Assembly (NCBI RefSeq): GCF_016765615.1
Contig: NZ_JAESWA010000020.1
Coordinates: forward strand, 124,001 to 188,000
DNA: 64,000 bases
Reading direction: 5' to 3'
From: Clostridium paridis
Lineage (GTDB): Bacteria; Bacillota; Clostridia; Clostridiales; Clostridiaceae
Both the position numbers and the translations under genes were made by a program. Of this stretch, positions 44,048-54,596 are shown piece after piece (position 1 is the stretch's first letter; each line of letters starts with the position of its first letter). The notes below the pieces were generated by a model, which had not been told where the DNA came from, searched no databases, and saw nothing but the letters and a program-made list of their open reading frames with translations.

Positions 44048-44863
44048 GTGAAGATTTATATTTCAGCAGATATTGAAGGAATAGGTGGAATTGTTGCAAT
44101 TAATCAGGTAATACCCGGGGAGAGAGATTATCAAAGAGCAAGAGAACTTATGACTAATGAGGTTAATGCAGTAATCGAAGGAGCTATTGAGATTGGTGCA
44201 ACAGAAATTATTGTTAATGATCTACATGGTGCTGGAACTAATATACTTATAGAATCTTTAAACAATAAAGCACAATTAATTACAGGTGCATCACGTAAGG
44301 GTGCTATGATGGAGGGATTAGATTCATCTTTTGACGCAGTAATATTAATAGGATATCATCCCAGAATGAATGTAAGTGGGGTTTTGAGTCACTCTTTTCA
44401 TGGGGGTGTAATTTCAAACATAAATATAAATAATAAGGATGTTGGAGAGTTTTATATGAATGCATGTGTTGCAGGTCACTTTAATGTTCCAGTTGTTTTG
44501 GTTTCAGGTGACAACATTTTGGAGGAGGAAGTAAAAGAGGTGAACGCTGCAATTGAAACAGTTGTAGTTAAAACGTCATATGGAAGATATGCTGCAAAAT
44601 GTTTAACACCATCTGTAGTATTTGGAAAATTAAAAGAAAAAGTAAAAGTTGCCTTAATAAATGCCAAGAATATAAATCCTATAAAATTACAAGAGTCGCC
44701 TGAAATGAAGGTTACTTTTTTAAATAGCGGCCAAGCCGAATATGCATCAATAATGCCTGGAACAGAATTGGTTGAGCCCAATATAGTATCATATAGTGGA
44801 AAATCAATTATTGAGATTTATAGAGCTTTAACAGCAATGATAAAAATTGCAAGTAGTAATTAA
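44048..44863 (+). CDS. M55 family metallopeptidase (D-aminopeptidase DppA-like)
   Basis: 271 residues. DppA is a zinc D-aminopeptidase. The metal and active residues align in number with the family: Asp8 and Glu10 (SADIEGIGG), His60 (NDLHGAG), His104 (IGYHPRM) and His115 (LSHSFHGG). In Bacillus, DppA releases D-alanine from D-Ala-D-Ala; here the neighbours (an SGNH esterase and a PadR regulator) do not include dipeptide transport genes. GTG start at 44048 with GAAGGGCGTG upstream. First gene behind the double-palindrome promoter. Confidence 0.92.
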   Translation: MKIYISADIEGIGGIVAINQVIPGERDYQRARELMTNEVNAVIEGAIEIGATEIIVNDLHGAGTNILIESLNNKAQLITGASRKGAMMEGLDSSFDAVILIGYHPRMNVSGVLSHSFHGGVISNININNKDVGEFYMNACVAGHFNVPVVLVSGDNILEEEVKEVNAAIETVVVKTSYGRYAAKCLTPSVVFGKLKEKVKVALINAKNINPIKLQESPEMKVTFLNSGQAEYASIMPGTELVEPNIVSYSGKSIIEIYRALTAMIKIASSN

Positions 44864-44914
44864 TATAGTAACATTTCCTCGTAAATATTAAATCACAAAG
44901 AAAGGATGAAAAAA

Positions 44915-45763
44915 ATGGTTAAATCATTTTTAATGTTAGGACAATCAAATATGGCTGGAAGAGGGTTTATTGACGAAGTAACCCCAATTTATAATGAAAG
45001 AATACAAATGTTACGTAATGGTAGATGGCAAATGATGACTGAGCCAATCAATTATGATCGTCCTGTTTCTGGAGTAAGTCTAGCAGGTTCATTTGCAGAT
45101 GCATGGTGTCGTCAAAATCAAGAAGAGGTTATAGGCTTAATTCCTTGTGCTGAAGGTGGAAGCACTTTAGATGAGTGGGCAATAGACGGAATGCTTTTTA
45201 GACATGCAATAGCTGAGGCCAAGTTTGCTATGGAAAGTAGTGAATTAACAGGAATTCTATGGCATCAAGGAGAAAGTGATAGTCTTAATGGAAACTACAA
45301 AGTATATTATAAAAAGTTACTTGTAATTATTCAGACTCTTAGAAATGAGTTGAACGCACCTGACATTCCAATTATTATTGGTGGGTTAGGAGACTTTTTA
45401 GGGAAAGAAGGATTCGGGAAAAGCTGCACTGAATATAATTTCATAAATGAAGAGTTACAGAAGTTTGCCTTTGAACAAGATAATTGTTATTTTGTAACAG
45501 CAGAAGGATTAACATCTAATCCTGATGGTATACATATAGATGCAATTTCTCAAAGAAAATTTGGGTTAAGATATTTTGATGCCTTTTCTAAAAGACAACA
45601 TGTACTTAAGCCGTTAATTGATGAAAATGAACTTATAAATATAAATGATTCTAGAACACATACCAAAACAGAAAAGATATATATAGAAAGTATGAATTTT
45701 GCATTAGGAAAAACATCATATGATGAATTCATGTCTCAAGTTATGCAAATTAACAATGATTAA
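44915..45763 (+). CDS. SGNH-type esterase (sialate O-acetylesterase-like)
   Basis: 282 residues. Nucleophile Ser11 in MLGQSNMAGRG, block III-like GILWHQGESDS near 114 and the catalytic DGIHIDAISQRKFG near 204 (Asp/His). These are the motifs of the DUF303/SASA carbohydrate esterase family. There is no signal peptide, so it acts in the cytosol. Start 44915 is chosen because AAAGGA is correctly spaced; the ATG at 44906 overlaps that site. Likely in one operon with the M55 peptidase and the PadR regulator. Confidence 0.9.
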   Translation: MVKSFLMLGQSNMAGRGFIDEVTPIYNERIQMLRNGRWQMMTEPINYDRPVSGVSLAGSFADAWCRQNQEEVIGLIPCAEGGSTLDEWAIDGMLFRHAIAEAKFAMESSELTGILWHQGESDSLNGNYKVYYKKLLVIIQTLRNELNAPDIPIIIGGLGDFLGKEGFGKSCTEYNFINEELQKFAFEQDNCYFVTAEGLTSNPDGIHIDAISQRKFGLRYFDAFSKRQHVLKPLIDENELININDSRTHTKTEKIYIESMNFALGKTSYDEFMSQVMQINND

Positions 45764-45815
45764 ATCTTATAGCTATTAATATAATTTTAACTGAGAGCAT
45801 AAAGGAGATGTTTAT

Positions 45816-46337
45816 TTGATACCATTACTAATTTTAGGCTTATTAAAACAAAACCCAGGTTCTTACGGATACGAATTATTAGCCTTAATGGAAGAGAGAC
45901 ACTATAAATATATAGTAAACTTCACTAAAGGATCATTCTATTATAATCTTCAACAATTAGAAGAAAAGCAATTAATTAAAAGAGTTGACCAATTAGATAA
46001 CTCTAGAGAGACACGCAATTATGTTATCACTGAACTCGGGGATAAAGAATTTGAAAAATTGATGTATAAGTATGGATCTAAGACAGATTATATAAATTTA
46101 TCTTTTTATGCAGCGATGTTATTTGCTAATGAATATAAGAGAGAAGAAATAACAAAACTAATAGAAACACAAATAGAACAAACTAAAAAGAAAATCTCTT
46201 TATTGGAACAATCTATTAAACATAATGATACCGTGCCTACTTATTTTAGAAAGATGCTAGAAAATTCGCTTTCTCATCATATAGTAAATGTTGAGTGGTT
46301 TGAAGAGCTGCTAAAAGATATAAGAAATGAAAATTAA
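45816..46337 (+). CDS. PadR-family regulator with C-terminal helical domain
   Basis: 173 residues: winged HTH (LLILGLLKQNPGSYGYELLAL at 4-24; GSFYYNLQQLEEKQLIKRV near 46) and a coiled C-terminal domain of the Vir_act_alpha_C type (LIETQIEQTKKKISLLEQSIKH). Subfamily-2 PadR organisation. TTG start with AAAGGAGATG upstream. Third gene after the double-palindrome promoter, which it may control. Confidence 0.9.
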   Translation: MIPLLILGLLKQNPGSYGYELLALMEERHYKYIVNFTKGSFYYNLQQLEEKQLIKRVDQLDNSRETRNYVITELGDKEFEKLMYKYGSKTDYINLSFYAAMLFANEYKREEITKLIETQIEQTKKKISLLEQSIKHNDTVPTYFRKMLENSLSHHIVNVEWFEELLKDIRNEN

Positions 46338-46352
46338 ATTAATGTGTATTTT

Positions 46353-46387
46353 ATATTCCCTCAGACTAAAATTTGGGGGAATTTTGA
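46353..46387 (+). terminator. Intrinsic terminator (repeated type)
   Basis: ATTCCCTCAGAC... pairs with ...TTGGGGGAAT, followed by T's. Almost the same sequence occurs at 51399-51435, and a related one at 62283-62316. Confidence 0.8.
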
Positions 46388-46398
46388 ATTGTATTTAT

Positions 46399-46442
46399 AA
46401 ACCCTCCATTATCGCACCAGTGTTTTAGTTGCATGCTATACT
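46399..46442 (+). promoter_or_regulatory. Promoter of the RCC1-repeat gene, shared motif copy 1
   Basis: GCACCA (46414-46419), 17 bases, TATACT (46437-46442), preceded by AAACCCTCCATTATC. About 80% identical over some 48 bases to the promoter of the tandem-MerR gene (60796-60841). Confidence 0.6.
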
Positions 46443-46495
46443 GAAAACAAGGGATACATAGCCCTATGAGAGGAAAAGTTTAAAGAGGTGTAATT

Positions 46496-47353
46496 ATGGA
46501 GAATATGAAAAATAGATATATAGGAAATAGAATAACTGCAGGTCGCCGTCATACAGTGGTTATTAAATCAGATGGCACTGTGATTGCAGTTGGAGATAAT
46601 AAATTTGGACAATGTGATGTAAGTGAATGGCATAATATTGTAGCCATAGCAGCTAGTAATGTTCATATGGCGACAAACACAGGTAATGCTCATACAATTG
46701 GTCTTAAATCTGACGGTACAGTGATTGCTGTTGGCTGGAATAAGTATGGTCAATGCGATGTAAGCAGCTGGCGAGATATTGTGGCAGTTGCCACTGGCTG
46801 GCGTCGTACTATAGGACTTAAATTGGATGGTACTGTAGTTGCAGTAGGGCGAAATACTGAAGGGCAATGTAATGTAAATGATTGGAGTGATATTGTGGCA
46901 GTTGCGGCAGGTGACTGGCATACTTTAGGTCTTAAAGATTATGGCACAGTTACGGCTGTAGGAAATAACAGATATGGACAATGCAATGTAGGTGATTGGC
47001 ATGATATAGTAGCAGTTAGGGCTGGTTACATTCATACTGTTGGGCTTAAATCGGATGGTACTGTTGTTGCGGTGGGCAGAAATAGTGAAGGTCAATGTGA
47101 CATAAGTAATTGGAGTGATATAGTGGCCATCGCAGTTGGGAGTAGTCATACAATTGGTCTTAGATCTGATGGTACTGTGGAGGCTGTGGGGTGGAATGAG
47201 TATGGCCAGTGCAATGTAAGTAACTGGTGTGATATTATTGCAGTTGCTGCAGGTTGTGCTCATACTGTAGGTCTTAAATCCGATGGGACACTGGTTGCAG
47301 TAGGTGATAACGAATATGGCCAATGTGATGTAAATGACTGGAGCTGCATTTAA
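46496..47353 (+). CDS. RCC1-like seven-repeat beta-propeller protein
   Basis: 285 residues, almost entirely seven repeats of about 38 residues with the consensus HTVGLKSDGTVVAVG-N-YGQC-V--W-DIVAVAAG. The repeats begin near residues 19, 66, 104, 141, 179, 217 and 255; the first carries an insertion of about 9 residues at its end. Seven repeats suggest a closed RCC1-type seven-bladed propeller. There is no signal peptide or membrane segment. One Cys per repeat (GQC) is conserved. The function is unknown; such proteins usually bind other proteins or ligands. It shares a promoter motif with the MerR-DUF6273 pair at 60.8 kb. Confidence 0.88.
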   Translation: MENMKNRYIGNRITAGRRHTVVIKSDGTVIAVGDNKFGQCDVSEWHNIVAIAASNVHMATNTGNAHTIGLKSDGTVIAVGWNKYGQCDVSSWRDIVAVATGWRRTIGLKLDGTVVAVGRNTEGQCNVNDWSDIVAVAAGDWHTLGLKDYGTVTAVGNNRYGQCNVGDWHDIVAVRAGYIHTVGLKSDGTVVAVGRNSEGQCDISNWSDIVAIAVGSSHTIGLRSDGTVEAVGWNEYGQCNVSNWCDIIAVAAGCAHTVGLKSDGTLVAVGDNEYGQCDVNDWSCI

Positions 47354-47475
47354 GTGCCGTATGTTATATAAATTAATACTCTAGCTTGAAATAAATTGAT
47401 TTATAGAGGTGTCGACTATATAATAAGTTGAGTAGCATGTGTTTGTAAGTAGGCACTGCAAGAGGAGGATAAGTT

Positions 47476-48600
47476 ATGAAGATATCAAAGAAAGATGCTT
47501 TAATGTGGTTTGAATTTTTTTCAATGCTACCAGAAGATGAGGAGCCAATGATAAAACAGCAAGAAATCATTTATGCTACCTTTGCACAAATTGAAGCAGC
47601 TATTGACCATAGAAATGATATGTTAATGTCAGAAATTAAGAATTTAAAAACTTTAGAGAATAGAACATTTTTTGTAGGAGAGGAAAGTAATTTTCCAAGG
47701 GGATGTAGTTCTTGTTTGTTTGGAACTGGTTTAAGTGCAATTAGAAAAACTAACAAATGTAATATAGAATGTAAGTTTTGCTACAACTATGGAGAACTAG
47801 ATTTTATTCCTCCAATTGGTGAAGGTATGTGGCAAATTGGGGACACAAAATTTTATGAGAAGGATATTGATCTACTTCTTTCCATCCATAAAAAACCTAC
47901 TGGTGTAGCTTATGTTTATTTAGAACCATTTATGGAAATTGAAAAATACTACTCCGTAGTAAAGAAATTTAGTGATGCTAAGATTCATCAACATTTATAT
48001 ACAAATGGTATTTTAGCTACAGAAGAGACACTTAAAGCATTAGGTGAAGCTGGTCTTGATGAGATACGTTTTAATCTGGGGGCTTCTAAGTGCTCAGACA
48101 AAGTTATTGAAAATATCAGAATAGCTAAAAAATATATTAAAAAAGTGGGTATTGAAACTCCAATGACGCCTGAGTTTTTTGAAGCCTTCTTTGAGAAAAA
48201 GCAAGCAATCTTAGATACTAAGCTAGATTTTATAAATTGTGCAGAATTACATTTGAATGAGAATAACATAGACAATTATTTTGGGGAAAATATGTATATC
48301 TCAAGACAGGGTTACATATCTCCAACCTGGAGCAGAGAACTAACTCTGAAGTTTATGAAAATAGCTGATGATGAAAAGTGGGATTTAGTAGTTCATGATT
48401 GTTCAAATCATACAAAATTTGCGAGAGATTTAAATTTAAGCAGCAAAGAGGGTAAGTGGTTCGGAGCAAGTAGTTATGGCTGTGAGTTTTCAAAAATTCC
48501 ATATGAAGTATTTTTACCAATACTACGTGATGAAGAGTTTAAATTTTTAAGTGAAGAAGAATTGCCTAGTGGATATAAACCTGGAGAGCTTATTTTCTAA
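47476..48600 (+). CDS. Radical SAM protein of unknown function
   Basis: 374 residues. The 4Fe-4S ligands are Cys95, Cys99 and Cys102 in KCNIECKFCYNYGEL, with a further Cys pair just upstream (Cys77, Cys80 in GCSSCLFGTG). The radical SAM barrel follows (VAYVYLEPFMEIEKY, HQHLYTNGILATEETL, LDEIRFNLGAS). Cys residues near the C-terminus (HDCSNHTK, SYGCEFSK) could bind an auxiliary cluster. Family proteins with this layout are common in Clostridium, but the substrate is not known. AGAGGAGG lies 9 bases upstream. Confidence 0.9.
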   Translation: MKISKKDALMWFEFFSMLPEDEEPMIKQQEIIYATFAQIEAAIDHRNDMLMSEIKNLKTLENRTFFVGEESNFPRGCSSCLFGTGLSAIRKTNKCNIECKFCYNYGELDFIPPIGEGMWQIGDTKFYEKDIDLLLSIHKKPTGVAYVYLEPFMEIEKYYSVVKKFSDAKIHQHLYTNGILATEETLKALGEAGLDEIRFNLGASKCSDKVIENIRIAKKYIKKVGIETPMTPEFFEAFFEKKQAILDTKLDFINCAELHLNENNIDNYFGENMYISRQGYISPTWSRELTLKFMKIADDEKWDLVVHDCSNHTKFARDLNLSSKEGKWFGASSYGCEFSKIPYEVFLPILRDEEFKFLSEEELPSGYKPGELIF

Positions 48601-48616
48601 AAAGGCTTTTCATTAC

Positions 48617-48654
48617 AAAGTGAGGAATTTTAATAAAATTCCTCACTTTTTTAT
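48617..48654. terminator. Bidirectional terminator
   Basis: AAAGTGAGGAATTTT (48617-48631) pairs with AAAATTCCTCACTTT (48635-48649), a perfect 15-bp stem with T-runs on both sides. It serves the radical SAM gene and the convergent gene on the other strand. Confidence 0.9.
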
Positions 48655-48669
48655 TATTCTGTAAATATT

Positions 48670-49857
48670 CTAGGAATAAGAGTATTTATTCATGTCATTT
48701 TTATTCTTGCAATCACAAGAACATGAATTAAAATAGAGAGGATCCACATATTTGCCGCATGGGTAGTATTCTCTCATGACTTCTGGTGGAACAATTTGAC
48801 CCTCTGGTACATCTTTTGCTGTATAAGGGAAACTTGAGGATACCTGATTGTTTCTGTAGAAAAGGGTAAGTGGAACTAAAGGTAAATTACTGGCATCAAC
48901 CCAAGTGAAGCCATTTTCAGTTGTTACACAAGATGGACGTTGAGCTCCAAAACTTATAACAAGATTGACGTATCCCTGTCTATCTATAGTAGTCTGAAAG
49001 TCACCAAGGGTAGAAAGACCTAATAAGCCCACTCGTGTTATAAAAGACATACTCCAGTATCGCATATCCTCATTTCCTAAGATACCCATATTATGATAGG
49101 TGTTGGGAAATGTTGGAGCTTTCCAGCGAATAAATAGCAGCTTACCTGGATCCCTTTTAATTTGATAGGAGAGTATATAGACTGTATTTAGATCAGGTTG
49201 TAAAAGCCTTGTTGCTATGACACCTATACGACTCCAGATTAAATCACAGTTTTGTTCAGCTATATCATTACAACTTTGGAATAAAGAATCCTTGCAAAAT
49301 ACATATGCTGGGTTTTGTAGATTCTTAGTTTGAGTAGTTTGAGCAAAAGTATCGGAAAAAATTGTATTTCTGCAATACTTTTTCGCAGCACAGTAGGTGA
49401 TTTTAGGAAGTCCAACACCACCTGTCTTATCATAGCCAATGCTAGGAACATAAATTCGAATTCCAATAAATCCAACTTTATTGGGTGTGCCATCTTTTAA
49501 AGTTCCTGCATAAAAGGTGTTGTTTCCTGCCTCTGGAACAAAATGTTCGGAGCCTTGAGGTGGGGGATTAGAACTGATTTTTATAGTGTAATTACGATTT
49601 TCTGCATTCCAATTAGCCCCCGGTAAAAAAGGATTAGTACTTCCGGGATCAGGAATCAACGCTTTATCAGGAGCAGTAGCTATTACATTGTCCAGTTGAC
49701 CAGCTAAAGTAAAAGACATATATCTTGCATAGGGGAATTGCCCTTTGATAACAATCTCAATATCGGGATCTACTTCATATGGAAAGATATGGTAAGTTGC
49801 GTTGAAGTCACCCAACATTAATAAAGAATTACTAGGTTGGTTAATCCATCTTTGCAT
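48670..49857 (-). CDS. Hypothetical protein (possibly DUF1214/DUF1254-related)
   Basis: 395 residues. The N-terminal part (FPYARYMSFTLAGQLDNVI..., IPDPGSTNPFLPGANW, NYTIKI) resembles proteins of the DUF1254/DUF1214 group, in which a PDPGSxNPF element recurs; I cannot confirm this. The C-terminal half has several Cys residues and ends in a Cys-rich tail (NSCSCDCKNKN), a possible metal site. No signal peptide. Start 49857 (ATG) is chosen because GAGGAG lies 9-14 bases upstream; the frame extends 3 codons to a GTG. Single gene. Confidence 0.7.
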   Translation of the reverse strand: MQRWINQPSNSLLMLGDFNATYHIFPYEVDPDIEIVIKGQFPYARYMSFTLAGQLDNVIATAPDKALIPDPGSTNPFLPGANWNAENRNYTIKISSNPPPQGSEHFVPEAGNNTFYAGTLKDGTPNKVGFIGIRIYVPSIGYDKTGGVGLPKITYCAAKKYCRNTIFSDTFAQTTQTKNLQNPAYVFCKDSLFQSCNDIAEQNCDLIWSRIGVIATRLLQPDLNTVYILSYQIKRDPGKLLFIRWKAPTFPNTYHNMGILGNEDMRYWSMSFITRVGLLGLSTLGDFQTTIDRQGYVNLVISFGAQRPSCVTTENGFTWVDASNLPLVPLTLFYRNNQVSSSFPYTAKDVPEGQIVPPEVMREYYPCGKYVDPLYFNSCSCDCKNKNDMNKYSYS

Positions 49858-50047
49858 AAAAAACACTCCTCAAAATAATATCTTTTTGCTATATAATATG
49901 TAAAGATTGAGGGTTTGTGATTTAAAGAGAAGGTGACATCATAAAATACTGCAAGATGGGTGTGCATAAAAAGAAAAAATAAATGTCTGTATTTCATTAG
50001 GCTAGAGTATAATGATAGTTAAGATAGTTCTTAAGGAGAATAGATAC

Positions 50048-50302
50048 GTGTTTATAGATAATATTAAAGAACAAAAAAAGAAAATATTTAAGATATGGGC
50101 AATGATTTTTATAATTACTTTAATTCTATTTGCTTGCTATTTCGGTTATTATAAGTACCAGCAAAGTAAGATTAAGTTTCAATCGCCAGAAGGCTTTAAT
50201 GTTGAAGTTAATTCCAAGGATCTTACTATAGTGGGAAAAAGTGGCTTGAAGCATATACGGAACAATATAGAGGGAAATATGTGCCTAAAGATCAAAAACT
50301 AA
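50048..50302 (+). CDS. N-terminal part of a BNR-repeat membrane protein, interrupted by a frame change
   Basis: 84 codons from GTG 50048 (AAGGAG 9 bases upstream). A cytosolic N-terminus rich in Lys is followed by one membrane segment near residues 16-36 (IWAMIFIITLILFACYFGYY) and the start of an extracellular part. In this frame the protein ends shortly after codon 64. The next frame (-1) continues the protein sensibly (KWLEAYTEQYRGKYVPKDQ) from 50239 into the long downstream reading frame. The junction is GGGAAAAAG. It is read as either a one-base deletion in an A-run or a -1 frameshift site. Confidence 0.65.
   Translation: MFIDNIKEQKKKIFKIWAMIFIITLILFACYFGYYKYQQSKIKFQSPEGFNVEVNSKDLTIVGKSGLKHIRNNIEGNMCLKIKN
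50233..50241 (+). other. Slippery heptamer / frame-change site
   Basis: In the upstream frame the codons are GTG GGA AAA AGT; G-GGA-AAA (50233-50239) is a canonical X XXY YYZ heptamer. A -1 slip joins codon 64 of the upstream frame to AAG at 50239, giving a continuous 445-residue protein. A lost A in the run would give the same picture. Confidence 0.55.
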
Positions 50303-51384
50303 TGGAGTATTCTATTGATGATATTGAAATTAAAGAAACTAATGTAATTCAAGTTGACTTTTCTGTTGTTACAAAGAAGATAGATGAAAGAAGTGCGTAT
50401 AGTTGGAATGGAATTGTAGAGGCAAATAAAGTTAAAGTTCAATGGGTTTTATGGTTTAATGAAGCAACAAACTCAGATGGAACTATCACTTATACAGTAA
50501 ATAAATTGCAAAGACCAGCTGGATATGATTTAGAAAGATATCAAGTTAGTGGTGCGAAAGAAAGTGACGAGTATAGAAATGAACACGAAGCTGAAGTTCC
50601 CTATGAAGATAAGCAGTATACCTATAAGATAGAAAATAGAATTTTATATGCAAGCTATGACAAGGGAAGTTCATGGAGAAAAGTCCCAATTCCACTAGAA
50701 ACCTTGGTAGCAGTTGGAGATGGAAGACCTTATTCCAATAAGTTGCAGGAAAAAAGTTATGTAATAACCCCTGAAAAAACTGCCTTTGTCTATGGAGGAA
50801 CTAGGGAGAATCCGCTTATGATAATTCACTCAGAGGATAGTGGAATCACTTGGAAAACATCTGAAATAAGTAAAACCATAGATAGTGCAAGGGTGAGATT
50901 TTGTAGCTTTCCAACGGATACAGTAGGCTATGTTATTGCAACAAACGGAAGGACTATGTCTCAAGAAGGGCAAATAATCTATAAAACAACAAATGGAGGC
51001 GACACATGGAAAGAGGTGGGGGATGGTCCTAGCACCTGGCTTTTGCAGTCAGCAGGTTTTGTAGATGAAAATATAGGCTTTATGTGTTATCCAAAGGTGG
51101 AAGGAGCAGTGACCAATTTTTATAGAACACAAGATGGAGGTAAAACTTTCGAGCCAATAAAGCTACCTGTTCATAGTGAAGAATGGAATGGTGTCACCCT
51201 AGAGCCTTTTATTCAACCAGAGACTCCTTATGTTGAAAATGGACAATTGTTTCTTTTGGTAGGACAGGGGGAACAAGGTGATTTCAAAGGTGGGAATGTT
51301 ATGGCAAAATATAAATCAGAGGATAGGGGAGCAACTTGGAGTTTTGTGGAATTGGTGGAACCACCATCTAAAGAAATAGGGTAG
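50281..51384 (+). CDS. BNR/Asp-box repeat protein, main (extracellular) part
   Basis: 367 residues from GTG 50281, though coding in this frame extends back to about 50239. At least four Asp-box motifs (S-x-D-x-G-x-T-W type) are visible: HSEDSGITWK, KTTNGGDTWKE, RTQDGGKTFE and KSEDRGATWS, marking a sialidase-like or YCF48-like beta-propeller. There is no signal peptide in this piece; the membrane anchor is on the upstream frame. The GTG at 50281 has no good ribosome binding site, so this part is probably expressed only by frameshifting, or the gene is broken. Family role unknown. Confidence 0.75.
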   Translation: MPKDQKLMEYSIDDIEIKETNVIQVDFSVVTKKIDERSAYSWNGIVEANKVKVQWVLWFNEATNSDGTITYTVNKLQRPAGYDLERYQVSGAKESDEYRNEHEAEVPYEDKQYTYKIENRILYASYDKGSSWRKVPIPLETLVAVGDGRPYSNKLQEKSYVITPEKTAFVYGGTRENPLMIIHSEDSGITWKTSEISKTIDSARVRFCSFPTDTVGYVIATNGRTMSQEGQIIYKTTNGGDTWKEVGDGPSTWLLQSAGFVDENIGFMCYPKVEGAVTNFYRTQDGGKTFEPIKLPVHSEEWNGVTLEPFIQPETPYVENGQLFLLVGQGEQGDFKGGNVMAKYKSEDRGATWSFVELVEPPSKEIG

Positions 51385-51398
51385 TGAAAGTAAATATT

Positions 51399-51435
51399 TT
51401 ATATTCCCTCAGACTAAAAGTTTGGGGGAATTTTT
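51399..51435 (+). terminator. Intrinsic terminator (repeated type)
   Basis: Nearly identical to the terminator at 46353-46387 (ATATTCCCTCAGACTAAA...TTTGGGGGAATTTTT). The rest of the gap to rph at 51609 shows only a weak GGAGT/ACTCC inverted repeat and TATAAT near 51512. Confidence 0.82.
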
Positions 51436-51518
51436 ATTTAAGGAGTGTAAATTTTGCAGTTAACTACTCCTCCCAGTTTAATTATATCATATGCAATTTT
51501 TAAATAACAGGCTTATAA

Positions 51519-54212
<2,694 letters not shown>

Positions 54213-54228
54213 GAAATTGATAGTATAC

Positions 54229-54258
54229 TTGACTTATATTATTTAAAAAGCATATAAT
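54229..54258 (+). promoter_or_regulatory. Promoter of the vgb leader
   Basis: TTGACT (54229-54234), 18 bases, TATAAT (54253-54258). Transcription would start near 54265, giving a leader of about 330 bases before vgb. Confidence 0.65.
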
Positions 54259-54302
54259 CTACATGCATTGAAAAATAAGATATTATGAGGTGATTAGTTA
54301 AA

Positions 54303-54314
54303 ATGATTATATAA
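54303..54314 (+). CDS. Three-codon upstream ORF in the vgb leader
   Basis: ATG ATT ATA TAA, preceded by GAGGTGAT (54287-54294) at ideal spacing of 8 bases. The stop-codon region (54310-54322) can form a 13-bp stem with 54418-54430 (one G-T pair). Such tiny ORFs with strong ribosome binding sites are typical of antibiotic-sensing leaders. Translation is inferred, not shown. Confidence 0.5.
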   Translation: MII

Positions 54315-54527
54315 TTTTATCCAAGTTATAGGAATTAAAGTAGTATAGAGAGAACTTTGCATATTCGTAATTGTATGGATATGTTAGTTTGTGCTTCACT
54401 AAGCTACTATAAGTTTTGGATAGAATTATAATTGTGTCATATTTAACTTATATTTATAGATTACTCATAAACTGTTCTTATTTTAGAATAGTTATTTTGT
54501 GTTAAACTTATATATGATGATGATTAT

Positions 54528-54567
54528 AACCTTTCCGAAACTTTATAGTTAGGAAAGGTTTTTTTAT
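54528..54567 (+). terminator. Leader terminator just before vgb
   Basis: AACCTTTCC (54528-54536) / GGAAAGGTT (54552-54560), a perfect 9-bp stem followed by seven T's, ending 30 bases before the vgb start. It lies downstream of the promoter and upstream ORF, so it acts as an attenuator rather than ending a gene. Confidence 0.88.
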
Positions 54568-54596
54568 TTTGATAAGAATGAAAGGATGATGAATAG

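Noticed and set aside
46568-47323. Two long minus-strand reading frames (117 and 132 codons) opposite the RCC1 gene
   Set aside because: They mirror the 114-base DNA repeat of the RCC1 gene, have repeat-derived Cys/Thr-rich sequence, and lack ribosome binding sites.
46496-47353. CRISPR-like or satellite repeat array
   Set aside because: The 114-base periodicity is explained by in-frame RCC1 protein repeats without spacer/repeat structure.
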